A DNA stretch of 64,000 bases from Pedobacter sp. Leaf41 (GTDB lineage: Bacteria; Bacteroidota; Bacteroidia; Sphingobacteriales; Sphingobacteriaceae). Under the pieces are notes generated by a model. It made no database searches. It saw only the letters and a list, made by a program, of their open reading frames with translations, and was not told the DNA's origin. The stretch spans positions 175,946 to 239,945 of the forward strand of contig NZ_LMLE01000008.1 in NCBI RefSeq assembly GCF_001422545.1, written 5' to 3'. The translations under genes and the position numbers were made by a program. Of this stretch, positions 23,210 through 32,775 are shown in pieces (position 1 is the stretch's first letter; each line of letters starts with the position of its first letter).

Positions 23210-26200
23210 TTGAACATTCGTGATTTAATAACCCGTTACAAAAACGACGAGAGGGTAACTGAATTTACCAAAGCGTTAAACTCTACTAAAAACCCAAAGA
23301 TACAATTGAAGGGATTGGTGGGTTCTGCCGATGCTATTGTAGCACTTTCCTCTTATTTTTTACTCCATAAGCCTATACTTTTTGTACTTCCAGATCGGGA
23401 AGAAGCAGCCTATTTTCAATCAGATTTGGAAAGCGTTTTAGATACACAGGTGTTGCTTTTTCCATCTTCTTACCGCAAATCATTTGATTTTACGCAGGTT
23501 GATACCGCAAATGTACTGGCCAGAGCGGAAGTTTTAAATGAGCTGAACCACGATTCGGAATATGGGAAAATCGTGGTTTCCTACCCCGAAGCGATTGCCG
23601 AGAAGGTGATTGATCGTTCTGCATTAGAAAAAAATACTTTAGAAATAAGCCTTGGTGCTAAACTGGGTATCGATTTTATTAATGAATTTTTAATTGATTA
23701 TGATTTCGATAGACGGGATTTCGTTTACGAGCCTGGGCAGTTCTCCATTCGTGGCGGTATTGTAGATATATTTTCTTTCTCTTCTGATTTACCTTACCGC
23801 ATCGAATTTTTTGGCGATGAAGTAGAAAGCATCAGAAGTTTTGAAATTGAAAGTCAGCTTTCGGTGGCCGATGTAAAAACGCTTACGATTGTACCCAATG
23901 TACAAGCCAAGTTCTTAACCGAAAGTAACATCAGCATTCTCGATTATATTGACCAGGATACGCAGTTATGGTTTAAGGATGTAGAATTTACCCTTGACAT
24001 TGTTAAAGCAGGCTACAAAAAAGCTGTCGAATTATGGAAAGCACTTTCTCTTGATGATAAAAACAAAAACCCGGATTGGATTGATCCGAAATTTGCTTTC
24101 AGCGATGAAAAACTATTAGGTGATCATTTACATGATTTTCCTTTGGTTGAATTTGGAAAACAATTCTTTTATAAAACCGACAATCGTTTCGAATTTGAAA
24201 CCAAACCGCAACCATCGTTCAATAAAGATTTTAATCTCTTAATTCACAATCTAAAAGAAAATGAAAAAGAGGGAATTGTAAATTTTATTTTTACCGATTC
24301 GCCAAAACAGATTGAGCGTTTATACGCCATTTTGGAAGATATAGACAAAACGGCCAAGTTTACACCCATCAACAGCATGTTGCGTGAAGGTTTTGTAGAT
24401 CCAAAAATTCAAACTGCCTTTTATACCGACCACCAGATATTTGATCGTTACTACAAATACAAGCTAAAGAAAGGCTATCAAAAAAGTCAGGCGATTACGC
24501 TGAAAGATCTTCGTGAGTTGAAATCCGGAGATTATGTAACCCACATTGATCATGGTATTGGGAAATATGCCGGATTGGAAAAGGTTGAGGTAAACGGCAA
24601 AACGCAGGAAATGATTCGCCTGATTTATGCCGATAATGATTTGCTGTACGTAAACATTAATTCTTTAAATCGCATTGCGAAATACAGCGGCAAGGAAAGC
24701 GGCGTACCGAAAATGAATAAACTAGGTACCGACGCCTGGGATAAACTCAAAAAAACCACAAAAAAAAAAGTTAAAGACATTGCCCGTGATTTGATTAAGC
24801 TTTACGCTTTACGCAAAACTCAGGCAGGAACGGCTTTTTCTCCCGATGGTTATTTGCAGACCGAACTCGAAGCTTCTTTCATTTATGAAGATACGCCAGA
24901 TCAGCTGAAAGCAACGCAGGATGTGAAAAGGGATATGGAAGCACCACACCCAATGGATCGTTTGGTTTGTGGTGATGTGGGTTTTGGTAAAACGGAAATT
25001 GCTGTTCGTGCTGCTTTTAAAGCCGTTGCCGAAGGAAAACAGGCTGCAATTCTGGTTCCAACGACCATTTTAGCTTTACAGCATTTCAAAACATTTTCTT
25101 CCCGTTTAAAAGATTTTCCGGTTACAGTAGATTATATTAATCGCTTTAAAACCAACAAGCAGATTAAAGATACTTTGGCTGAAGCTGCTGCCGGGAAAGT
25201 TGATATTCTCATCGGTACACACCGTTTGTTGAGTAAAGATGTGAAATTTAAAGATCTGGGCATCATGATTATTGATGAGGAACAGAAGTTTGGCGTAACG
25301 GCAAAAGAAAGGCTTAAAGCTGTTCGTGTAAATGTAGATACGTTAACGCTTACTGCGACACCGATTCCAAGAACGTTGCATTTCTCGTTAATGGGTGCCC
25401 GGGATTTATCAATCATCAGTACGCCACCGCCAAATCGACAACCGGTAAGTACTGAATTACATGTTTTTAATGATAAACTGATCCAGGAGGCTGTTCAATT
25501 CGAATTGGATCGTGGCGGACAGGTTTTCTTCATCCACAACCGTGTGAATGATTTAATGCAGTTGGGCGGATTGATTCAGAAATTGGTTCCTAAAGCCCGC
25601 ATTGGTATTGCCCATGGCCAGTTAGATGGTGATCAGCTAGAGGATGTGATGCTTGATTTTATTAACGGCGAAAAAGATGTTTTAGTGGCTACCACCATTA
25701 TTGAGGCTGGTTTGGATATTCCGAATGCCAATACAATCATCATCAATCATGCACATATGTTTGGCCTGAGCGATTTACACCAAATGCGTGGTCGAGTAGG
25801 GCGGAGCAACAAAAAAGCCTTCTGTTATTTATTGTCGCCACCACTTTCTACCTTAACCTCAGAAGCCAGGAAACGCTTAAGTGCTATCGAAGAATTTTCT
25901 GATTTAGGAAGCGGTTTCAATGTGGCGATGCGGGATTTAGACATCCGCGGAAGCGGAAATTTATTGGGCGCAGAGCAAAGTGGTTTTATCGCTGAAATTG
26001 GTTTTGAAATGTATCACAAAATTTTAGATGAAGCCATTCAAGAACTGAAAGAAGCAGAATTTAAAGGTTTATTTGAGAATGAGCCTGCTCGTGCTTATGT
26101 CGGGTTTACGCAGGTTGATACCGATTTGGAACTTTACATTCCTGATGCCTACATTACCAACATCACCGAACGTTATAATTTATATACCGAACTTTCCAAG

Positions 26201-26548
26201 CTGGAAAATGAAACAGAACTGGCTGTTTTTGAAAAGCATTTAGCAGATCGTTTTGGTCCGGTTCCGCCACAGGTGAAAACGATGTTAAGTGTGGTCAGAT
26301 TGCAGTGGTTAGGCAAAAAGTTGGGTTTTGAGAAGATCAGCTTCAAGAAAAATAGTTTACGAGGTTATTTCTTGAGTGATAAACAATCTGCTTATTTCGA
26401 TTCGAATACTTTTACGAAGATTTTAACTTTCGCCCAAAATCATCCCCGGATGTGCAATTTAAAAGAGGTTAAAAACACCTTGCGCATCGCTTTTGATAAT
26501 GTAACCACTGTTGAAGAAGCTATTCAAACTTTAGAGCTGATTGATTAG
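23210..26548 (+). CDS. mfd: Transcription-repair coupling factor Mfd
   Basis: Mfd displaces RNA polymerase stalled at DNA lesions and recruits UvrA. The 1112-residue protein has the UvrB-like N-terminal region and the CarD-like RNA-polymerase interaction domain (GDYVTHIDHGIGKYAGL near residue 437). The SF2 translocase follows, with GDVGFGKTE (about 589), DEEQKFGV (about 688) and TATPIPRTL (about 712). The C-terminal TRCF domain ends the protein. The start codon is TTG; no ATG occurs in the first hundred codons and the N-terminus NIRDLITRYK fits the family, so TTG is accepted. A TAnnTTTG box lies directly upstream. Confidence 0.97.
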   Translation: MNIRDLITRYKNDERVTEFTKALNSTKNPKIQLKGLVGSADAIVALSSYFLLHKPILFVLPDREEAAYFQSDLESVLDTQVLLFPSSYRKSFDFTQVDTANVLARAEVLNELNHDSEYGKIVVSYPEAIAEKVIDRSALEKNTLEISLGAKLGIDFINEFLIDYDFDRRDFVYEPGQFSIRGGIVDIFSFSSDLPYRIEFFGDEVESIRSFEIESQLSVADVKTLTIVPNVQAKFLTESNISILDYIDQDTQLWFKDVEFTLDIVKAGYKKAVELWKALSLDDKNKNPDWIDPKFAFSDEKLLGDHLHDFPLVEFGKQFFYKTDNRFEFETKPQPSFNKDFNLLIHNLKENEKEGIVNFIFTDSPKQIERLYAILEDIDKTAKFTPINSMLREGFVDPKIQTAFYTDHQIFDRYYKYKLKKGYQKSQAITLKDLRELKSGDYVTHIDHGIGKYAGLEKVEVNGKTQEMIRLIYADNDLLYVNINSLNRIAKYSGKESGVPKMNKLGTDAWDKLKKTTKKKVKDIARDLIKLYALRKTQAGTAFSPDGYLQTELEASFIYEDTPDQLKATQDVKRDMEAPHPMDRLVCGDVGFGKTEIAVRAAFKAVAEGKQAAILVPTTILALQHFKTFSSRLKDFPVTVDYINRFKTNKQIKDTLAEAAAGKVDILIGTHRLLSKDVKFKDLGIMIIDEEQKFGVTAKERLKAVRVNVDTLTLTATPIPRTLHFSLMGARDLSIISTPPPNRQPVSTELHVFNDKLIQEAVQFELDRGGQVFFIHNRVNDLMQLGGLIQKLVPKARIGIAHGQLDGDQLEDVMLDFINGEKDVLVATTIIEAGLDIPNANTIIINHAHMFGLSDLHQMRGRVGRSNKKAFCYLLSPPLSTLTSEARKRLSAIEEFSDLGSGFNVAMRDLDIRGSGNLLGAEQSGFIAEIGFEMYHKILDEAIQELKEAEFKGLFENEPARAYVGFTQVDTDLELYIPDAYITNITERYNLYTELSKLENETELAVFEKHLADRFGPVPPQVKTMLSVVRLQWLGKKLGFEKISFKKNSLRGYFLSDKQSAYFDSNTFTKILTFAQNHPRMCNLKEVKNTLRIAFDNVTTVEEAIQTLELID

Positions 26549-26708
26549 CTAAGTACAGATTTGTTTATTTCGGTGTGTGTGGACACCGACCGAGGCACAT
26601 AATATCAAATGTAGAAATGACTTTACCCATGGTTTGTGTCTTTCCTAGACCACTCATTGCTTTTCTCTTGTGCCTACAACTTAGATAATTGCTTAAATAA
26701 TTTAATTA

Positions 26709-26927
26709 ATGGACCCAACCTTATTACTCGATTTAGTGAAAATGCAAATGCCTTATGGAAAGTATAAGGGCTACTTAATTTGCAATATCCCTGAAAGCTA
26801 TTTGCTTTGGTATAAAGATAAAGGCTTCCCGAAGGGTAAATTGGGCGATTTAATGGCCACCATGTTTGAGATTCGCGTTAACGGATTGGAATATTTGTTA
26901 ACGCCATTGAAAAATCAGCATAAGTAA
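26709..26927 (+). CDS. DUF3820 family protein
   Basis: This small soluble protein of 72 residues carries the family core MPYGKYKGYLICNIPESYLL followed by WYKDKGFPKGKLGDLM. DUF3820 proteins are short, conserved and of unknown function; a link to exonuclease-associated or nucleic-acid proteins has been proposed only by sequence context. It stands alone 160 bases after mfd. The family call is confident because the GKYKG and P-x-x-YL pattern is intact. Confidence 0.82.
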   Translation: MDPTLLLDLVKMQMPYGKYKGYLICNIPESYLLWYKDKGFPKGKLGDLMATMFEIRVNGLEYLLTPLKNQHK

Positions 26928-27057
26928 AAATGCTAAAATTGATTCAAGGTTTGAATAACAGCTAACTATGAATATTCGATTTTTCAAAACAGCTCCCGCA
27001 GATTAAGATGATTACGCAGATAAATCTGCGCTCTTGGCGTAATCTGCCGGAAACAGA
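26928..27057. repeat. CGCAGAT-type palindromic intergenic repeat
   Basis: Between about 26993 and 27055 the segment contains CTCCCGCAGATTAAGATGA, ACGCAGATAAATCTGCG and TAATCTGCCGGAAA, an imperfect multi-arm dyad. The related sequence near 36262-36367 shows it is a dispersed family. It probably also serves as a terminator region for the convergent genes. Confidence 0.6.
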
Positions 27058-27774
27058 TTAAATCTCACAACCATTTTCATCGCAAATGGCATCATCATTT
27101 TTATTTAACGAAGTTAAAGTTGATTTTGGCTGGTTTTCTTTCCACTCTGTAAAGCTTTGTGTTAACGCATCAGTAAAAGCTTGTACAGGTTGTGCCCCAG
27201 AAATGCCGTACTTTCTATCCATTACAAAATAGGGAACGCCTCTAATCCCTAAATTCTGACTTTCGTAAATGTCATAACGAACTGCCTCAGCAAATTGATC
27301 TCCGCTTAAAACTTCTTCAGCCTCTACTCGATTTAAACCAATTTCTACAGCAAGATCAATCAAAACGTCATTATCACCAATATTGCGGCTGTTTACGAAA
27401 TGTGCTTCAAAAAGCTTTTCTTTTGCTAAATCTTGTAAATTATGCTCCGCAGCTAAATGGATTAAACGGTGTGCATTAAAAGTATTTGCAGGGATGTTGG
27501 TGTCGAAATCGATTTTTAAACCAGCATTTGAGGCCATATCTACCACTTGTTGCGTCATTTGTTTGGCTTGTTCAATAGGCATGCCTTTGCTTCGGCTCAG
27601 ATAACCGTAAATGGTCTCATTATTGGTATTATGGTAATCGGGGTTAAGCTGATAGCTTTTCCAATTTACCTCAATTTCTTCTTTAAAAGGCAGTTTTTCA
27701 ATTGCTTGTTCAAAATGACGCTTACCAATATAGCAAAACGGACACATCACATCCGACCAGATTTCGACTTTCAT
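27058..27774 (-). CDS. DsbA-family oxidoreductase (FrnE-like)
   Basis: The 238-residue cytoplasmic protein has a thioredoxin fold with the active-site CPFC (Cys11-Cys14) in SDVMCPFCYIGKRHFEQA and a helical insertion. The cis-Pro region is GIRGVPYFV. It resembles FrnE and 2-hydroxychromene-2-carboxylate isomerase relatives; the CPFC motif favours a disulfide oxidoreductase role. The C-terminus has two more cysteines (ICDENGCEI). The frame opens at 27801, but the ATG at 27774 begins exactly at the conserved first strand. No signal peptide. Confidence 0.9.
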   Translation of the reverse strand: MKVEIWSDVMCPFCYIGKRHFEQAIEKLPFKEEIEVNWKSYQLNPDYHNTNNETIYGYLSRSKGMPIEQAKQMTQQVVDMASNAGLKIDFDTNIPANTFNAHRLIHLAAEHNLQDLAKEKLFEAHFVNSRNIGDNDVLIDLAVEIGLNRVEAEEVLSGDQFAEAVRYDIYESQNLGIRGVPYFVMDRKYGISGAQPVQAFTDALTQSFTEWKENQPKSTLTSLNKNDDAICDENGCEI

Positions 27775-27896
27775 GATGTAAAAATAAATCCTAAATGGCA
27801 AAGGATCGTTGTTCTAAAGTAAAAAGATCAAACTATATTAACCGTAAAGATTGTATAAAATTTTATATGTTTGAGTTACCAAATAAATATTTCACA

Positions 27897-28541
27897 ATGA
27901 AAAAATTAATTTTAATGCTCTTGGTTTCGAGCGCCTGCTTTACTGCGAAGGCTCAATTTGAAGGTTCAAAGCAAGTTTTTGAAAGCCCAAAACTTAACAC
28001 AGAAAAGGCTACACACAAACTGGTGGCCATTTTACCTTTTAGTACTAAAATTTCTTACAAGAAACAGCCAAAAGGCTTTAGTGCCGAAGCAAATCGCGAT
28101 CAGGAAAAAACTATGTCTAAATCTATCCAATCCAGCATGTACACATTCTTGTTGCGAAAATCAACAGATTATACGGTTGAATTTCAAGACCCAGATAAAA
28201 CAAATATTCTCCTGAAAAAAGCGGGTGTTGCAGATAAGCTGGATGAAACTACTAAAGATGAAATTGCTAAAATTTTAGGAGTTGATGCCGTTTTAGGAGG
28301 AAAATTTGAAACGGAACAAACCAAAAGTGAGGCAGGCGCAATAGCATCAGCAGTGTTATTTGGTGGCCTTGGGGGTAAAACCGGAACTGGATCCTTAACA
28401 CTAACATTAAATAGTGGCGCATCTGGCGATTTGCTTTGGCGTTTTTTTAAAACTATGGATGATAACGTAATGTCTTCTACCGATGTACTGGTAGAACGAA
28501 TGATGAGAAAAGTGTCGAGAAATTTTCCATACTCTAAATAA
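27897..28541 (+). CDS. Exported hypothetical protein
   Basis: The 214-residue protein begins with a signal peptide (MKKLILMLLVSSACFTAKAQ); the frame opens at 27795, but the ATG at 27897 starts this peptide exactly. The mature part (THKLVAILPFSTKISYKKQP, ILGVDAVLGGKFETEQTKSE, VLVERMMRKVSRNFPYSK) resembles periplasmic proteins with a CsgG/GNA1162-like nucleotide-binding-like fold, but this is tentative. It is divergent from the FrnE-like gene and ends at a shared bidirectional terminator. Confidence 0.72.
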   Translation: MKKLILMLLVSSACFTAKAQFEGSKQVFESPKLNTEKATHKLVAILPFSTKISYKKQPKGFSAEANRDQEKTMSKSIQSSMYTFLLRKSTDYTVEFQDPDKTNILLKKAGVADKLDETTKDEIAKILGVDAVLGGKFETEQTKSEAGAIASAVLFGGLGGKTGTGSLTLTLNSGASGDLLWRFFKTMDDNVMSSTDVLVERMMRKVSRNFPYSK

Positions 28542-28549
28542 ACTTTAGC

Positions 28550-28583
28550 AAACGGAAGCCAACTTTTAAGTTAGCTTCCGTTT
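28550..28583. terminator. Bidirectional terminator
   Basis: AAACGGAAGC (28550-28559) pairs with GCTTCCGTTT (28574-28583), with an inner AACT/AGTT extension. It lies between convergent stops at 28541 and 28588. Confidence 0.85.
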
Positions 28584-28587
28584 ATTT

Positions 28588-31278
28588 TTATTTATACAAT
28601 TGGTTAAATATCATTTTAAAAGTTCCGTGGGTTTGCGCCCTAAAGGCAATCTCTGGCCCAAAAGCGTATAATTTACCTTTGCCAACATTTGCTTCGAAAG
28701 CAGTTACACCATCTTGCAAATAAGCTTGTCCCCATGCCCACCCGCTGCGTAAAGGCGTAGCAGATTCAAACCACATTAAAGGTTTAATTTTTCCTGCAGT
28801 AATTGCATCGCCGGTTAATTTAAAAACAGGACTGTTATCAAAGTAAATATCAGCTTTCTTTTCCATTCCCCAAACCGCCGGTTGCTTAGTATCAACAGCA
28901 ACATTTAAAACACTACCAGGCACATAATATTTTTCTGCAGGTAATCTTTTTTCCTCTCCGTTTACAATTTCCATCATCGCATTGCGTACAGGAAGTTTTA
29001 AGTGATAAGCTAAATTTGTACTGCTGCCAATCGTTACAATGTTTCCTCCATCTTCTAAAAATTTCTTCAACTGTGGAATGGATTTATCTGCTGATATTCT
29101 ACCCAATCGGTTTCTAAACTCTTCGGGAATATCTTCGGCTTTTGGTCCAAAGTTTCTTGAGCTAAACCCACCAGCCTGAACAGCAGGAATGGCACCACCA
29201 ACAAAAATAATCACATCGTATTTCGACTTTAAATTCCCAGCATCAATATCTTGAGGATAAATAACTTTAGCATCATAATGATACTGCTCCATAATAAAAC
29301 GCATCCAGCCAGAAGCCATTGACCCACCGTAAGTATCCCAAAGGGCGATTCTCGCAGCAGACACTTTAGATTTATCTTTAGGAGCCGCACCCGTTTTTAA
29401 TTTAACATTGGCTTTTTCTAGCACTGATTTGCCGGCAGCAGGAACATAAAAATCACCGTTCTCATTCGATCGGTAAACTTCTACCCTGTTCTTCAACAAA
29501 TCGTTAACTGCTGTATAAGAATCGTTCTGTGCGGCACTTAAAACATAATTAGAACCTACAATTTTATTCTCTGAAGCCAATAAGTTGCCATAAGGATTTT
29601 TCTCAAACGGTCCGGTGAAATCATCTTGAATGCGGTCAAATTTCACATCCATTAAATAAGCCAAAGTCCAGCCCGCAGCATCGTAAGGAGGAATAGGTGC
29701 ACCGCCTTCGTATTTAAAGTCATTCGGGTGATCTTGTGCCTCGAACATATCCAAAACGTGCGGACGGAATGCTTGATCCGTCTTAACCACATAACTTCCT
29801 GCCGGATATTTTTTTCCTGCTACCGTAAACGCGGAGGTAGCCTTATTCACCACTATTCCTGTCCTAATCAATGCATTTAAAAACTTGATGGCAGAATTGA
29901 AATCCGGCTGATCTGCCGATAAAATATAACCACGGGGATCTCGATTTACCGGAGCATTCATCACCGTATCAAAATACTTAACATTCATTGCCCTTCTGGC
30001 GCCAAACTCACTATCACCCATATCAGCAGCACCTGAGCCTCCTTTTTGCGCAGCTGCGTTAATGGCTTCAATTTTCTTTGGAGAGAAAGACCAGGTATCT
30101 TTTTTGCCTCTATCAATGGAGTTTTTTCCCATTTGATAAATGTTAAACAACAACTCATCAGCATGGCGCTGTGCGTAGTTCAACACCGCATAATTTAAGG
30201 ATACGGAGTAATCGATCGAATTTTTGAAATACCATTTGCGTGGCGTAACGGGATTTGGTGAATCGCTATTTGGCAACAACCGCGATGGTACAAGCGGAAT
30301 TTCTGATGGTGTAGGGCTACCTACAATTTCCGTAAGTAGACCAATCATATTGTGAAAATAGGTGGTAGTTCTTAATCCGCCATTGTACCAGGTAGAAAAT
30401 ACCGAACCGCCTCTTTGCGTATATCCTGGCTTTGCCTCAACATTCAATCTGGTGTGCATTGCGGCACCAACAGCATCTAAACTCGTTAATAGTGTAGGAT
30501 CGAAAACGTAGTTAAACGGATCGCGATAAGGCGGGCCTGCAACCACCGTTCCTGCCGGACCAGCCTGATGGTGGTTGTACATGATTTGAGGAATCCACTC
30601 TACAAAAAGCTGGCGACCCATGTTTTGTGTTTCTTTCAGGTTCAACATAAAAAAGTCGCGGTTGTTATCATGCCCGGCGTACTTTTCATATAAGGTTGGC
30701 CAACCCGAAAGCACTCGTTTTTTAGGGTCCTTCTCCCGCATATACCAATTAGCCACCAACTCTTGCCCATCTGGATTGGCGTGGGTAAATAAAATGATCA
30801 CGTTATCCAAAATCTTCATCGTTTCCGGATCTGTTTTCGAAGCAAATTCATAGGCAGTCTGGATTAACTGGTGTGCGCCTACGGTTTCATTGGCGTGTAA
30901 TCCACCATCAATCCAAACTACTGCTTTACCTTCTTGCGACAAAGCTTTTGCTTGCGTAGGCGAAAGCTCTGCATGTGCCAATTGCTGCGAAATTTCTTTG
31001 TACCTGGCTAGTTTTTCAAGGTTAGCAGGCGACGAAACAATTAACATGTATTGCGATCTTCCCTCCTCAGTTTTACCAATATCTACAAGTTTCACCCGCT
31101 TGGATGTTTCTGCAAGCTTTTTGAAATAAGCTTCCGTTTGCGTGTAATTGGCCAGTTGATAATCATCGCCGATGGTGAAGCCAAAGTGAGATTTTGGTGT
31201 AGGAACATCTTGCGCCATGGCACTGCTGCTCAATATCAAAAAGGCAAAACAGAACTTTTTAAAGTAAAATTTAGTCAT
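28588..31278 (-). CDS. Secreted M14-family zinc carboxypeptidase
   Basis: The 896-residue protein has a signal peptide (MTKFYFKKFCFAFLILSSSA then MAQDVP), so it is periplasmic or secreted. The M14 domain shows the zinc site HANETVGAHQL and further conserved segments THANPDGQELVANW and HHQAGPAG. A large C-terminal region of more than 450 residues follows; GGNIVTIGSSTNLAY resembles glutamine-amidotransferase-like folds seen in this family in Bacteroidota. The frame extends to 31305, but the ATG at 31278 starts the signal peptide. It probably digests peptides taken up as nutrients. Confidence 0.9.
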   Translation of the reverse strand: MTKFYFKKFCFAFLILSSSAMAQDVPTPKSHFGFTIGDDYQLANYTQTEAYFKKLAETSKRVKLVDIGKTEEGRSQYMLIVSSPANLEKLARYKEISQQLAHAELSPTQAKALSQEGKAVVWIDGGLHANETVGAHQLIQTAYEFASKTDPETMKILDNVIILFTHANPDGQELVANWYMREKDPKKRVLSGWPTLYEKYAGHDNNRDFFMLNLKETQNMGRQLFVEWIPQIMYNHHQAGPAGTVVAGPPYRDPFNYVFDPTLLTSLDAVGAAMHTRLNVEAKPGYTQRGGSVFSTWYNGGLRTTTYFHNMIGLLTEIVGSPTPSEIPLVPSRLLPNSDSPNPVTPRKWYFKNSIDYSVSLNYAVLNYAQRHADELLFNIYQMGKNSIDRGKKDTWSFSPKKIEAINAAAQKGGSGAADMGDSEFGARRAMNVKYFDTVMNAPVNRDPRGYILSADQPDFNSAIKFLNALIRTGIVVNKATSAFTVAGKKYPAGSYVVKTDQAFRPHVLDMFEAQDHPNDFKYEGGAPIPPYDAAGWTLAYLMDVKFDRIQDDFTGPFEKNPYGNLLASENKIVGSNYVLSAAQNDSYTAVNDLLKNRVEVYRSNENGDFYVPAAGKSVLEKANVKLKTGAAPKDKSKVSAARIALWDTYGGSMASGWMRFIMEQYHYDAKVIYPQDIDAGNLKSKYDVIIFVGGAIPAVQAGGFSSRNFGPKAEDIPEEFRNRLGRISADKSIPQLKKFLEDGGNIVTIGSSTNLAYHLKLPVRNAMMEIVNGEEKRLPAEKYYVPGSVLNVAVDTKQPAVWGMEKKADIYFDNSPVFKLTGDAITAGKIKPLMWFESATPLRSGWAWGQAYLQDGVTAFEANVGKGKLYAFGPEIAFRAQTHGTFKMIFNQLYK

Positions 31279-31380
31279 AGTTAAGGTTGTTTGTTGGATG
31301 ATCAAATATAATGTAGAAACTTATCGATTTTTTGCATGCTCTAAATTTGTTACAAGCTAGGCTTTTCGAACATGCTTAAC

Positions 31381-31388
31381 TAAATTTG
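31381..31388 (+). promoter_or_regulatory. TAnnTTTG -7 box before the thioesterase gene
   Basis: TAAATTTG 17 bases before the start at 31406; another copy occurs at 31342-31349. A well-spaced -33 TTTG was not seen. Confidence 0.4.
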
Positions 31389-31405
31389 CCGACTAAATCA
31401 TCATC

Positions 31406-31792
31406 ATGACCTTAGACGAGAGAATTCAGAATTCGACAACCAGTATTTTTAAAGCTGTTTTTCCAAATACTACCAACCATTACGATACTTTATTCGGCGG
31501 AACCGCCATGCACATGATGGATGAAGTGGCTTTTATTACAGCTACGCGTTTTAGCAGGCAAATTATGGTAACCGTTAGCACCGATAGAATTGATTTTAAA
31601 AAACCCATTCCAGCAGGAACTATTGTGGAACTGATTGGTAAAGTAAGCCATGTGGGCAATACCAGTTTAAAGGTTAATGTAGAAATTTACATAGAGCAAA
31701 TGTATGCCGAAGGCAGGGCACTTGCGGTTCATGGCGATTTTACTTTTGTTGCCATCGATGAAAATAAAAAGCCAATTCAGGTGATCAAATAA
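31406..31792 (+). CDS. Acyl-CoA thioesterase (hotdog fold)
   Basis: The 128-residue protein has the single hotdog domain of the YciA/BACH group: FPNTTNHYDTLFGGTAMHMM followed by DEVAFITATRFSRQIMVTVS carries the conserved N-x-x-x-x-LFGG and the catalytic Asp in MMDE, and VDRIDFKKPI-like (TDRIDFKKPIPAGT) is typical. It hydrolyses acyl-CoA esters in the cytoplasm; chain length cannot be read from sequence. A possible -7 box lies 17 bases upstream. It is followed by the methyltransferase gene 42 bases away. Confidence 0.9.
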   Translation: MTLDERIQNSTTSIFKAVFPNTTNHYDTLFGGTAMHMMDEVAFITATRFSRQIMVTVSTDRIDFKKPIPAGTIVELIGKVSHVGNTSLKVNVEIYIEQMYAEGRALAVHGDFTFVAIDENKKPIQVIK

Positions 31793-31834
31793 TTATTAGC
31801 ATTTATTTCAGGTCAATCATTTTAGCTTTGATTT

Positions 31835-32494
31835 ATGTCACATCAACCTTCTGAAGAAGAACTACGAAATATCGCAAGGCAATTGCGTCAGCCTGAAGGT
31901 GAACACGGTATAAAAACCGGCGAAATGATGAATGTGAGCAATATCGAAATGACTAATTCTGCTATTGATGCTTTAAATCTATGCGACGAAGAAACCGTAT
32001 TGGAAATCGGCCATGGAAATGGAGGGCACATTGCAAATTTACTGAGTAAAGCACTGGATTTAAAATATGTTGGTGCCGACATTTCGGAAACCATCATTAC
32101 TGAAGCTAAGAGAATCAATACGGATTTTATTGGTCAGGTAGATTTTAAATTAACAAACGGCATTAGTTTACCCTTTTCAGACGCCCAGTTCGACAAAATT
32201 TTTTCGGTAAACACTATTTATTTTTGGGAAAATCCTGCCGCATACCTGTTGGATATAAAGCGTGTATTAAAACCTGGCGGAAGTTTTGTTTTGTGTTTCG
32301 CTGATAAAAGTTTCATGGAAAAACTCCCTTTTACTAAATATGGTTTTATCCTGTACGATTTGGATGCGATTATTGCTTTGTTGCAAGAAGCTGGATTTAA
32401 CATTGGCGTATCGATTAAAAAAACAGAGCAAATTAAAAGTAGTTTGGGGTTTATGGTAGAACGAGATTATTATGTGGTTTCGGCAAGCAAATAG
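31835..32494 (+). CDS. Class I SAM-dependent methyltransferase
   Basis: The 219-residue protein has the Rossmann methyltransferase fold: motif I VLEIGHGNGGHIANLL, motif II YVGADIS, a motif-IV-like DKIFSVNTIYFWENP and a post-motif LKPGGSFVLCF. This pattern is typical of small-molecule methyltransferases (Methyltransf_11 group). The substrate cannot be assigned. Same strand as the thioesterase, 42 bases apart, so co-transcription is likely. Confidence 0.85.
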   Translation: MSHQPSEEELRNIARQLRQPEGEHGIKTGEMMNVSNIEMTNSAIDALNLCDEETVLEIGHGNGGHIANLLSKALDLKYVGADISETIITEAKRINTDFIGQVDFKLTNGISLPFSDAQFDKIFSVNTIYFWENPAAYLLDIKRVLKPGGSFVLCFADKSFMEKLPFTKYGFILYDLDAIIALLQEAGFNIGVSIKKTEQIKSSLGFMVERDYYVVSASK

Positions 32495-32775
32495 AACACG
32501 CTACGAATAACGGAAGAGTAAGTTCTCTTGAATAAGCAGGATTGTGGTATCGGATAGTTTATTACTGACGACACAACATTAAATAACAGCACCATTTTTG
32601 GCCAACTAGCCCCGGGTGAAGCGATACCCTGCAGCAAGGAGGGTACCGACGATGCGAAGCGTATAAGCGTAACACGGGAAATAATTGAGTGATGTGTACA
32701 GGCTCTGCGCTACAAAAAGATTTGAACTTTATTTGATCGAATTCTATTTTGCAGCCGGTTAATTACCGAAAATAC
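32495..32775. repeat. Intergenic segment with a dispersed-repeat-like element
   Basis: No gene. About 32607-32683 begins with ACTAGCCCCGGGTGAAGCGA and ends CGTAACACGGGAAAT, and has an inner GTACCC/GGGTAC-like hairpin (ATACCCTGCAGC ... GGAGGGTACC). This resembles an abundant Bacteroidota intergenic repeat that starts TAGCCCCG and ends CGGGAAAT; the likeness is from memory. Confidence 0.5.
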
